Below the pieces are notes generated by a model. It saw only the letters and a list, made by a program, of their open reading frames with translations, searched no databases and was not told the origin of the DNA. From contig NZ_CP034562.1 of the NCBI RefSeq assembly GCF_003970675.1, positions 2,356,001 through 2,420,000 of the forward strand: a stretch of 64,000 bases of DNA, read 5' to 3'. This DNA is from Flammeovirga pectinis. Lineage in GTDB: Bacteria > Bacteroidota > Bacteroidia > Cytophagales > Flammeovirgaceae. This document shows positions 1-8,539 of the stretch, one piece after another (positions within the stretch are counted from its first letter, which is position 1; each line of letters starts with the position of its first letter). The translations under genes were made by a program, and so were the position numbers.

Positions 1-648
1 AGATTTGGTGGTAGATTAGGCTTTAATTTAGGAGCTTCAGTACCAATGTATTTTCAAAATATGCCCGATAGGTTTAGTTGGAATACAGGCTTTAACCCTT
101 CTTTTGGTTTAGTTGGAGAATACAAATTAAAGAAAGAACGTTCTTCTATTCATTTTGAGTTATTGTATACAAGAAAAGGAAATTCTACTACTGCTCACGT
201 TGTAGATCAAAATTTCTTTATTTCAAATACTTTAGCATCTGTTACTGGAGAAGTGGCTACTAACATTAACCTAAATTATATTGAAATTCCTATTCAATTT
301 AAGACAAATATCAGTAAAAAAGATAACGGTCTTTATGTAGTGGCTGGTTTATATTTTGCCTACATGGTTGATGGAAGTTTTGATGGTACTGTTTTTACTG
401 GTAGCACAATTAAAGATAGTTCAGGAGAATATCAAGTAGGAAAAGATACTCCCTACGATTATAGTAACGACTTAGTAAACTTTGATTGGGGAACGCAATT
501 TGGCATTCAAAAAGAGATAGGAGATCACTTCACAGTTGATACTCAAATTTCTTGGGGCTTTAGTGGAATATTCCCTCAAGGATATGAAATTGTTGATCCA
601 AACCTTTTTAACCTTTATGGTAAAATCGGGATGACTTATAAACTATAA
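1..648 (+). CDS. Outer-membrane beta-barrel protein, 3' part only
   Basis: The reading frame is already open at base 1 and no start is visible, so this is the C-terminal ~215 residues of a longer gene. The first in-frame ATG, at position 46, lies inside the domain. The sequence has alternating hydrophobic/polar strands rich in Gly, Tyr and Phe, with segments such as GLVGEYKLKK, IEIPIQFKT and LYVVAGLYFAYMV, and ends with GKIGMTYKL. This pattern is typical of the small PorT-like/outer-membrane beta-barrel family (PF13568-type) of Bacteroidota, which sits in the outer membrane with no known enzymatic role. The specific function is unknown. It converges on the next gene and shares a bidirectional terminator with it. 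Confidence 0.75.
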   Translation, partial: RFGGRLGFNLGASVPMYFQNMPDRFSWNTGFNPSFGLVGEYKLKKERSSIHFELLYTRKGNSTTAHVVDQNFFISNTLASVTGEVATNINLNYIEIPIQFKTNISKKDNGLYVVAGLYFAYMVDGSFDGTVFTGSTIKDSSGEYQVGKDTPYDYSNDLVNFDWGTQFGIQKEIGDHFTVDTQISWGFSGIFPQGYEIVDPNLFNLYGKIGMTYKL

Positions 649-660
649 AGTTACAAATCA

Positions 661-703
661 AAAAAGGTCTGATAGAGTGCATTACTTTATCAGACCTTTT
701 TTT
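661..703. terminator. Bidirectional terminator between convergent genes
   Basis: The arms at 661-674 and 688-703 pair around GGTCTGATA/TATCAGACC with a 13-base loop. The stem is flanked by A-runs on the left and T-runs on the right, so it can serve both the barrel gene (+) and the MBL/rhodanese gene (-). Confidence 0.85.
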
Positions 704-715
704 GTGAAAATAATT

Positions 716-2125
716 CTACAATGTAGAAGGGCAAACAAATGCTGTTACATCTACACCTGCCTCTTTTATTGCTTTAAAACCACCTTTCACATCAATTATA
801 TGTTCAAAACCTCTTGATTTTAAAATTGAAGATGCAATCATAGATCGGTAACCACCTGCACAATGTATGTAATAAGTAGCCTCCTTGTCTAAATCATTCC
901 ACTCGTCGTTAATCACATCAAGTGGTTTGTTTACAACATTTTTACTATCGATGTGTTCCGAAGCAAATTCTGATGTTTTTCTAGCATCAATTACAGAAAT
1001 AGCTGACGTCAATCTATCTTTAAGTTCTTCTGCAGTAATAGATTCAATACTATCTACTTCTTTACCTGCAGCTGCCCAAGCAGTAATCCCTCCTTCTAAG
1101 AACCCTAAAGTATTATCATAACCAACTCTTGATAAACGAGTAATTACTTCTTCCTCTGCTCCTTCATCTGCGATAATTACTATAGGTTGCTTTAAGTCTA
1201 AAATTAGAGCACCAACCCAAGGAGCAAACCCTCCTTTAACACCAATATTAATAGAGTTTGGAATAAACCCATCTTTAAAAACTTGAGGAGAACGTGTATC
1301 TAACATTAATGCACCTTCCGCATTTACAACCTCTTCGAATAAAGCTGGACTTAACCCGACATTACCTCTCTCTAAAATTGAATCTATATTTTCGTAACCT
1401 TCCTTATTCATTTTTACATTCTGAGGGAAATATTGAGGAGGAGCTGTTAGTCCAGTTGTCACTTCCTTAATAAATTCGTCTCTCTTCATATCTGCTCTTA
1501 ATGCATAATTTGTTGCTTTCTGATTTCCTAAAGTATCTGACGTTTCTTTACTCATGTTTTTCCCACATGCAGAGCCTGCACCATGAGCAGGGTAAACAAT
1601 TACATCGTCTGCTAAAGACATTATCTTATTTCTTAAAGAATCAAATAATAACCCTGCAAGATCTTCTCTAGAAAGGTCTGATTTAACTGCCAAATCTGGT
1701 CTTCCCACATCACCAATAAATAAAGTATCTCCTGAGAATATGGCTACATCTTTCCCTTTTTCATCCGTTACTAAAAAAGTAGAAGACTCCGTAGTATGTC
1801 CTGGTGTATGTAATACTTTAATTTTGATATTTCCTATAGAGAATACCTCACCATCTTCAGCAATATGTGCTTCGTAAGTAGTTTGAGCAGTAGGACCAAA
1901 AACAATTGTAGCTCCTGTTTCTTCTGCTAAAGAAACATGACCTGACACAAAATCTGCATGGAAATGTGTTTCAAAAATATATTTGATTTTAGCACCTTCC
2001 TTTGCTGCTTTATCAAGATAAGGTTTAGTTTCTCTTAATGGATCTACAATTGCAGCTTCCCCATTAGATTCAATATAGTAAGCACCTTGTGCTAAACAAC
2101 CTGTATAAATTTGTTCAATTTTCAT
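716..2125 (-). CDS. Metallo-beta-lactamase-fold persulfide-dioxygenase-like enzyme with two rhodanese domains
   Basis: 469 residues. The N-terminal MBL fold (about 1-230) carries THFHADF (His54, His56, Asp58), TPGHT (His110) and SGDTLF (Asp133). His54, His110 and Asp133 fit the three ligands of the mononuclear iron of ETHE1-type persulfide dioxygenases, and the usual last His of HxHxDH is Phe, as I recall for this subfamily. Two rhodanese modules follow. The first (about 265-355) has Asp320 where the catalytic Cys should be, so it is probably inactive. The second (about 370-460) has HCAGGYRS with Cys422. The predicted role is oxidation or transfer of sulfane sulfur in the cytoplasm. It lies 45 bases downstream of the SulP transporter gene on the same strand, which supports a joint sulfur role. 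The exact substrate (glutathione persulfide or another thiol persulfide) is not shown. Confidence 0.85.
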   Translation of the reverse strand: MKIEQIYTGCLAQGAYYIESNGEAAIVDPLRETKPYLDKAAKEGAKIKYIFETHFHADFVSGHVSLAEETGATIVFGPTAQTTYEAHIAEDGEVFSIGNIKIKVLHTPGHTTESSTFLVTDEKGKDVAIFSGDTLFIGDVGRPDLAVKSDLSREDLAGLLFDSLRNKIMSLADDVIVYPAHGAGSACGKNMSKETSDTLGNQKATNYALRADMKRDEFIKEVTTGLTAPPQYFPQNVKMNKEGYENIDSILERGNVGLSPALFEEVVNAEGALMLDTRSPQVFKDGFIPNSINIGVKGGFAPWVGALILDLKQPIVIIADEGAEEEVITRLSRVGYDNTLGFLEGGITAWAAAGKEVDSIESITAEELKDRLTSAISVIDARKTSEFASEHIDSKNVVNKPLDVINDEWNDLDKEATYYIHCAGGYRSMIASSILKSRGFEHIIDVKGGFKAIKEAGVDVTAFVCPSTL

Positions 2126-2170
2126 AATGTTATATGTTTATGGAATTACCTATTGAGATAATTAAGTATG

Positions 2171-3907
2171 TTATATGTTTCTTTCTTTAAATTCGTTGGA
2201 TTGAATCGCTCGCTCAAAGTTAATTTTTATTTCTTGATCATTTCCTTTCTGATCAAAGAAATCTATTGCAGACTGTACATCTAAGAAGAAATGGTCTTTT
2301 CCTAAATTTTTGATTAATCCTACTTTTGATAAGAAATCTCTTACAGGACCAATCATATCAGAAAAATAAGTCTTCACTCCTTGTTGTTTTAACTCTAAAA
2401 TCACATCTTCTAAACTTGCTAATGCCGTTGAATCTATATTTGATACACTTCCAAAATGCAAAACTAATAGTTTAAGTCCTTTCCCTTTTTGCTTTGCTTC
2501 ATCCATTACCCTATCATAGAAATAGGTGCTATTTGCAAAGTACAACTGAGCATCCTGACGAATTATTAATATATCATCACGTGCTTCTATATCCGTAAAT
2601 CGGTCTTTATTTCTATATTCATTACACCCTTCTAGTTTTTCTAGAACGGCAATATGTGGCGTTGCAGTTCTTCGTATCAACAGTATAATCGACAAAATCA
2701 TTCCTGAAATAATTCCAATCTGAATACCAACAAATAAAGTAAGGAGAAATGTAAAGGCAAGCATATAAAAATCTTCTCGCTTAGTTTTCCATAATAACTT
2801 TGGGTAATCAGTATCAATTAAACCATAAACTGCTACTAAAATTATAGATGCTATTATTGTTTTAGGAAGGAACTTAAAAATAGGCATCAAAAACAATAAA
2901 GCTAAGCCTAAAAGTAAACCACTAATTACATTTGCTAAATTAGTTTTTGCTCCTGCTTGGTTGTTTACTGCAGACCTACTAAAGCCACCTGTGCCATGGA
3001 ATCCACCAAATAATGAACTCACAACATCCCCTAAACCTAAAGCTATAAACTCTTGGTTGTTATCTATTTGGTATTCGCCTTTATGTTTATTCTGTAATGC
3101 TTTACTCACTGAAATAGACTCCATATATCCTATTAAAGAAATGGCAAGGGCAGATGGAAACATGGAAGTAATTAAACCAACGGATAAATCTGGAACTTTA
3201 AAAGAAGGCAACCCACTAGGTATTTCTCCAAGTATGGCAATATTAGGAGAGAAAAAATACACAAAAGCTAAACCCGTTATAACAGCTATTAAAGAGCCAG
3301 GTATTTTTGCACTTATCTTCTTTGTTAGCCTAATGAGGAGAATACCTACAATACCTAAAATTATAGCAATCCAATTAAAATAATTGTATTGTGTTATTGT
3401 CATCCATAAATTTTCTATTGTAGACCCTCCTTGCGCTATTGAAACACCAAATATATTTTTAAGCTGATCTATTCCAATCACAAAAGCTGCTGCAGAAGTA
3501 AAACCACTAATTACAGGTTTACTCATAAAGTTAACGAGAAAACCTAAACGGATAATACCAAATAACAATTGAAGTATACCTATTAAAAAGGTTAATGTTA
3601 ATGCTGCTGATACATAATTTTCTTCTCCAGAAGAAGCTATAGATGATACAGCTGCTGCAATTAACATAGAATCAATGGCTACAGGACCAACAGAAACTTG
3701 TCTTGAAGTACCCAATAAAGCATAGGTAAACTGAGGAATCATTGCTGCATATAAACCATACACAGCAGGCATACCTGCAACGCTTGCATATGCTATACCT
3801 TGGGGTATTAGCATTATCCCCACAGTTAAACCTGCAGATATATCGCTACCTAAATACTTTTTTTTATACTTGAAAAGCCAGGGTGTAATAAAACTCTTCT
3901 TTTGCAT
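2171..3907 (-). CDS. SulP-family anion transporter with C-terminal STAS domain
   Basis: 578 residues, a normal length for SulP/SLC26 permeases. About ten or more hydrophobic segments fill residues 20-430 and begin with the family-typical GLTVGIMLIPQGIAYA and SVGPVAIDSMLIAAA regions. A STAS domain follows (about 445-560), with LVLHFGSVSNIDSTALASLE. The protein sits in the inner membrane and carries sulfate, bicarbonate or another small anion; sequence alone cannot tell which. Because a persulfide dioxygenase/rhodanese gene follows 45 bases downstream, a sulfur oxyanion is a reasonable inference, for example export or exchange of sulfite or sulfate. The gene is preceded by an unusual leader containing a terminator (3980-4108). 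Confidence 0.9.
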   Translation of the reverse strand: MQKKSFITPWLFKYKKKYLGSDISAGLTVGIMLIPQGIAYASVAGMPAVYGLYAAMIPQFTYALLGTSRQVSVGPVAIDSMLIAAAVSSIASSGEENYVSAALTLTFLIGILQLLFGIIRLGFLVNFMSKPVISGFTSAAAFVIGIDQLKNIFGVSIAQGGSTIENLWMTITQYNYFNWIAIILGIVGILLIRLTKKISAKIPGSLIAVITGLAFVYFFSPNIAILGEIPSGLPSFKVPDLSVGLITSMFPSALAISLIGYMESISVSKALQNKHKGEYQIDNNQEFIALGLGDVVSSLFGGFHGTGGFSRSAVNNQAGAKTNLANVISGLLLGLALLFLMPIFKFLPKTIIASIILVAVYGLIDTDYPKLLWKTKREDFYMLAFTFLLTLFVGIQIGIISGMILSIILLIRRTATPHIAVLEKLEGCNEYRNKDRFTDIEARDDILIIRQDAQLYFANSTYFYDRVMDEAKQKGKGLKLLVLHFGSVSNIDSTALASLEDVILELKQQGVKTYFSDMIGPVRDFLSKVGLIKNLGKDHFFLDVQSAIDFFDQKGNDQEIKINFERAIQSNEFKERNI

Positions 3908-3979
3908 TTCTTGAAGTTATTCTAAATTATGCTGCAATTACATCAATTGATTTATAATACAATGTAACAATCATCACAT

Positions 3980-4015
3980 AAAAAAAAGACTACTCCTAAA
4001 TTTTTAAGAGTAGTC
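3980..4015 (-). terminator. Terminator hairpin in the leader of the SulP gene
   Basis: On the minus strand the arms at 4015-4008 and 3995-3988 (GACTACTC/GAGTAGTC) form an 8-bp stem followed directly by eight U. It lies 73 bases upstream of the SulP start, not after any minus-strand gene, so it either attenuates SulP transcription or ends a short leader RNA. Confidence 0.7.
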
Positions 4016-4100
4016 AATATCAAATAATAACTAAATACAATTTCTCTACTTTTCCAATCGCAATAATAATTTCTTTTATCAGATTCTAATTTCAACTTCA

Positions 4101-4108
4101 CAAATCTA
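4101..4108 (-). promoter_or_regulatory. Possible -7 promoter element for the SulP leader
   Basis: The minus strand reads TAGATTTG, an exact TAnnTTTG -7 element of the Bacteroidota housekeeping sigma factor. No TTTG -33 element stands about 20 bases upstream, so the call is tentative. It would start a transcript near 4094 that meets the leader terminator about 80 bases later. Confidence 0.35.
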
Positions 4109-4340
4109 ACTACTAGCCTGATTTTGTTTTAATCCATTCGATTGATAGCAAATAAATAAGGTTAAATGACTGTAAATAAGCCGCGAACTACATTAACTAG
4201 TCATATAACACTATGCAATAGTATAAAACTCACTGACAAAATTACAAATAGCCCCTTTTAAAGCTATTCGCTAGAAATATAGTGTTGTAAATTAATACTA
4301 TAGAAGAAGTATTGAGTATGTCAGTAAATTCCTTTTTTGA

Positions 4341-4369
4341 CAATTTGTCACCTTAATTATGACAAATTG
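4341..4369. promoter_or_regulatory. 10-bp inverted repeat with 9-bp spacer upstream of groES (possible operator)
   Basis: CAATTTGTCA (4341-4350) and TGACAAATTG (4360-4369) are perfect inverted copies separated by 9 bases. Arm length and spacer match the geometry of the CIRCE element bound by HrcA, but the arms do not match the CIRCE sequence TTAGCACTC. It lies 110-138 bases before the groES start and is a good candidate for a heat-shock operator or part of the promoter. Confidence 0.5.
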
Positions 4370-4416
4370 AGTGAGGATTAGAATTGGCACATTTCATGTT
4401 AAATATTCGTAGGTAA

Positions 4417-4430
4417 GATCAAATTTGATC
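4417..4430. promoter_or_regulatory. 14-bp perfect palindrome in the groES leader
   Basis: GATCAAATTTGATC reads identically on both strands and lies 49 bases upstream of the groES ATG. It could be a second operator or part of the promoter. The sequence alone does not say which. Confidence 0.35.
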
Positions 4431-4478
4431 GAACACTTTGTTAAGCATAATTCAAAAAAATAAAAATAGATTATTAAT

Positions 4479-4757
4479 ATGTCACAAGTTAACATTAGAC
4501 CACTAGCAGACAGAGTTCTAATTGAGCCAGCAGCAGCAGAATCACAAACAGCTTCAGGATTATTTATTCCAGACAATGCGAAAGAAAAGCCTCAAAAAGG
4601 TAAAGTAGTAGCAATTGGAACAGGAACAAAAGATGAGCCGTTAACTGTAAAAGTTGGAGACACGGTAATTTATGGTAAATATTCTGGTACTGAACTTAAT
4701 GTTGATGGTACAGATTATTTAATGATGCGTGAGTCTGACATCCTAGCGATTGTCTAA
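4479..4757 (+). CDS. groES: Co-chaperonin GroES (10-kDa chaperonin)
   Basis: 92 residues, the usual GroES length. It starts [17 protein letters not shown], contains the mobile-loop region (about residues 17-33, [18 protein letters not shown]), and ends with the conserved [13 protein letters not shown] tail. Seven copies cap the GroEL chamber in the cytoplasm and assist ATP-dependent folding. groEL follows 62 bases downstream on the same strand, the normal bicistronic arrangement. Upstream lie two palindromic sites that may mediate heat control. No Shine-Dalgarno sequence is seen, and the leader before the ATG is A-rich, as is usual in this phylum. Confidence 0.98.
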   Translation: MSQVNIRPLADRVLIEPAAAESQTASGLFIPDNAKEKPQKGKVVAIGTGTKDEPLTVKVGDTVIYGKYSGTELNVDGTDYLMMRESDILAIV

Positions 4758-4774
4758 CACACCAACTGACGTAA

Positions 4775-6457
<1,683 letters not shown>

Positions 6458-6480
6458 GCATCAATGCTATAAAATATATA

Positions 6481-6524
6481 AAAGGATGTCTTTTCACTTT
6501 GGTGATGGAGACATCCTTTTTTTT
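6481..6524. terminator. Terminator after groEL, usable in both directions
   Basis: AAAGGATGTCT (6481-6491) pairs perfectly with AGACATCCTTT (6509-6519) over a 17-base loop. A T-run of eight follows on the plus strand. The gene on the other side (minus) overlaps the T-run with its last codons. Confidence 0.9.
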
Positions 6525-7137
6525 ATGCTGACAAATTTTCTTCTTTATCAGAGATTGCTTTATATAACATCCTGACAAGCCGATGTATATTGTTATCGAT
6601 TTTCTCTAAGTTTTCTTTCATTACATGCAATAAATATTCTTTCTCATCTGGCTGTACTTCAATTGTTTCAAACAATTCAAGCACTCCTAAAGAGGTAGAT
6701 AAATTACCTCTCAAATCATGTGATGTATAATCTAAAGCCTTGTTTAATATATGGTTTTCTTTTTCTATTCTATTGATATATTCTTGCGTCTTAGATTCAT
6801 CAGAATATACACTTACAACTAAGTCATCTTCGAGTTTTTGAACTCTATTCTTTCTGTATAATTTTAAATGGTTATTTACAGTATAGCCTGATAATGGTAA
6901 TTCTTTTGTAGCTCCAGTATGATAAACTTCTTCCAATAAATCTAATAACCCAAAGTTTTTAATATTTGGGAATACCTCATCAATTAGCTTTCCGTTATAA
7001 TTTATACCTACCACGCCATCCATTTCTTGTCCGGCTTTATTATAATACACAAATTCAAATTTATACTCATCAATACGTTTGTATACAGCAATTCCTAAGG
7101 AGGAATTTTTGTAAAAATTTAATAGTTCTTTGTTCAT
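6523..7137 (-). CDS. PAS-like sensor plus histidine-kinase dimerisation (H-box) domain, no ATPase domain
   Basis: 204 residues. Residues 1-110 look like a PAS fold (EFVYYNKAGQEMDGV... and a kinked LPLSGYTVNNHLKLYRK strand region). A linker helix follows, then a two-helix DHp-like segment with SHDLRGNLS, where His140 sits in the position phosphorylated in sensor kinases. The protein ends about 60 residues later with no N, G1 or G2 boxes, so there is no HATPase domain. Stop and start are clean and the downstream DNA does not continue the kinase. It may act as a phosphotransfer or signal-relay partner of another kinase, or be a shortened relic. No membrane segment is seen, so it is probably cytoplasmic. 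The gene stands alone. Confidence 0.65.
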   Translation of the reverse strand: MNKELLNFYKNSSLGIAVYKRIDEYKFEFVYYNKAGQEMDGVVGINYNGKLIDEVFPNIKNFGLLDLLEEVYHTGATKELPLSGYTVNNHLKLYRKNRVQKLEDDLVVSVYSDESKTQEYINRIEKENHILNKALDYTSHDLRGNLSTSLGVLELFETIEVQPDEKEYLLHVMKENLEKIDNNIHRLVRMLYKAISDKEENLSA

Positions 7138-7342
7138 GGGGGATATCTTTCATCATTTACACTTTGGAGAAACAGCTTAATGAATATACAAAATATTATT
7201 CTGCTTATAATATGGTACGTAATGTTATAGACTACATTTACACTATTAACCCACACGATATATAACTATATAAATAAAAGTAATTACTCATTTAAGAAAC
7301 CGTAACTTCTCATAAAAAAAGAATTCATCTACTTTCAATAAA

Positions 7343-8407
7343 TTAACGATTTGATAATGCATCCATAGATAATTTATAAATTTCATATTTCCCTCTTTTA
7401 TCTTCTGGTAGATAGATCTGAGAAGTTGTAAAATAGATTTCTCTATCAATGTTCTTGGCAAACGAATCTGCCCATTTCACTCTTTCATCTTTAATAAGGT
7501 GAACCATTTCATTATCAACAGTCCAAACATTAATCATATTACCTTCTAATCCACCCATCCATAAATTTCCCTTACGGTCAAATAACATCCCATCGGTAGC
7601 AGGAATCGTAGCTACTTTTTCTATTTCGTTTGCTATATCAGCAGAACTGGCATCAGTTTCTAAAAGAATAGCAGTTTTTATACGGTATAATGTATGACTA
7701 GACAATGCTGTATAATACAAATAGTTATTATCTGGAGATAAAGCTATCCCATCTGAAGCAATTTTATTTTCCCACTTTATACCATTACATATCAAATGAT
7801 CATTTTCTGGCTGAACACTTTTGTCTCCGTCAAGAAACCTTTTTGCCTCTCCAGTTGCTAAGTCCAATACAATTATTCCACCTTCTCCAGAATCTGTAAT
7901 AAATGCTTTTTCTCTATTGATATCAATCCTAACATCATTAAAATAAGAGTTTCTGTGGTAAACTGCTTTAGTAAAAGAATAAGATCGAATTAACTGATCA
8001 GTACTTAAATCAAACTCATATAAAACAGGACCACCCTCTAAAACTCCTTTAAATTGAGGGTTATTGGTATCTAATACATACAATCTACTTCTACCATCAC
8101 AAACAACACTTTGTACAGACCTAAATGAGGTTACTCCACCTTCCTTGTTCCACATTTCTGATGGATAAGGTACTATCTCCCCATCTATAATTTCAGCAAC
8201 TGAAGTCGGTACACTATCAGACCACTTTGGGAAATTGACAAAAACCCTATTCTTTTTACTTACTGCTATACCCGTCCACTGATTTGAACTTGATGCTACA
8301 AGTGTGAGTTTCTTATCATCCTGCATATTACTTTGCTCTTTAGGAGAACAAGAAATAACGAATAATGACACTGCTATAAATAAGGTAATATAATTGATTA
8401 GTTTCAT
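7343..8407 (-). CDS. Major-royal-jelly/Yellow-family lipoprotein
   Basis: 354 residues. The N terminus is a lipoprotein signal ending FVISC, with Cys20 as the lipidated residue. The mature part has Yellow-family signatures: QWTGIAVSKKNRVFVNFPKW near the start, SYFNDVRIDINREKAFITDSG in the middle and GIALSPDNNYLYYTALSS, which form a beta-propeller in family members. Bacterial members are exported proteins whose ligands are mostly unknown, some being related to SMP-30-like lactonases. It is monocistronic, between the H-box gene and the outer-membrane receptor gene, with no neighbour that hints at its substrate. Confidence 0.8.
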   Translation of the reverse strand: MKLINYITLFIAVSLFVISCSPKEQSNMQDDKKLTLVASSSNQWTGIAVSKKNRVFVNFPKWSDSVPTSVAEIIDGEIVPYPSEMWNKEGGVTSFRSVQSVVCDGRSRLYVLDTNNPQFKGVLEGGPVLYEFDLSTDQLIRSYSFTKAVYHRNSYFNDVRIDINREKAFITDSGEGGIIVLDLATGEAKRFLDGDKSVQPENDHLICNGIKWENKIASDGIALSPDNNYLYYTALSSHTLYRIKTAILLETDASSADIANEIEKVATIPATDGMLFDRKGNLWMGGLEGNMINVWTVDNEMVHLIKDERVKWADSFAKNIDREIYFTTSQIYLPEDKRGKYEIYKLSMDALSNR

Positions 8408-8489
8408 TAGAGTTCAATATTTTGATTTTGGAACAAAGTAGGTATTTATAAATTTACACAGATATATAGAGAGAATTTACTACTTCATA

Positions 8490-8527
8490 AAAAAACCTTG
8501 ATAAATAATTTAAATCATCTATCAAGG
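8490..8527 (-). terminator. Terminator of the outer-membrane receptor gene
   Basis: CCTTGATA (8496-8503) and TATCAAGG (8520-8527) form an 8-bp stem. On the minus strand it is followed by six U, 13 bases beyond the stop codon of the receptor gene. Confidence 0.8.
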
Positions 8528-8539
8528 CTTCATAAAGTT

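Larger units (their letters stand above)
3908..4478. other. 571-base divergent intergenic region between the SulP gene and groES
   Basis: The region holds the SulP leader terminator (3980-4015), a TAGATTTG element (4101-4108), a longer inverted pair AACACTAT/ATAGTGTT (4207-4214 and 4279-4286), and two palindromic sites before groES (4341-4369 and 4417-4430). A frame on the minus strand stays open from about 4130 through the terminator without a recognisable product, and I do not call it a gene. No tRNA or known riboswitch could be recognised. Confidence 0.6.

Noticed and set aside
4101-4300. SAM or other sulfur-related riboswitch in the SulP leader
   Set aside because: I could not find the helices or core motifs of the known SAM classes. 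Only the terminator is clear.
4335-4365. A TTGACA followed 15-17 bases later by TATGAC before groES, like a sigma-70 promoter
   Set aside because: Bacteroidota use TTTG/TAnnTTTG, and the TTGACA is part of the inverted repeat, so a standard -35/-10 reading is not supported.
3908-4478. A minus-strand open frame of about 60 codons across the SulP leader terminator
   Set aside because: It has only a GTG as start, runs through the terminator hairpin and T-run, and gives no known protein. It is more likely non-coding leader.
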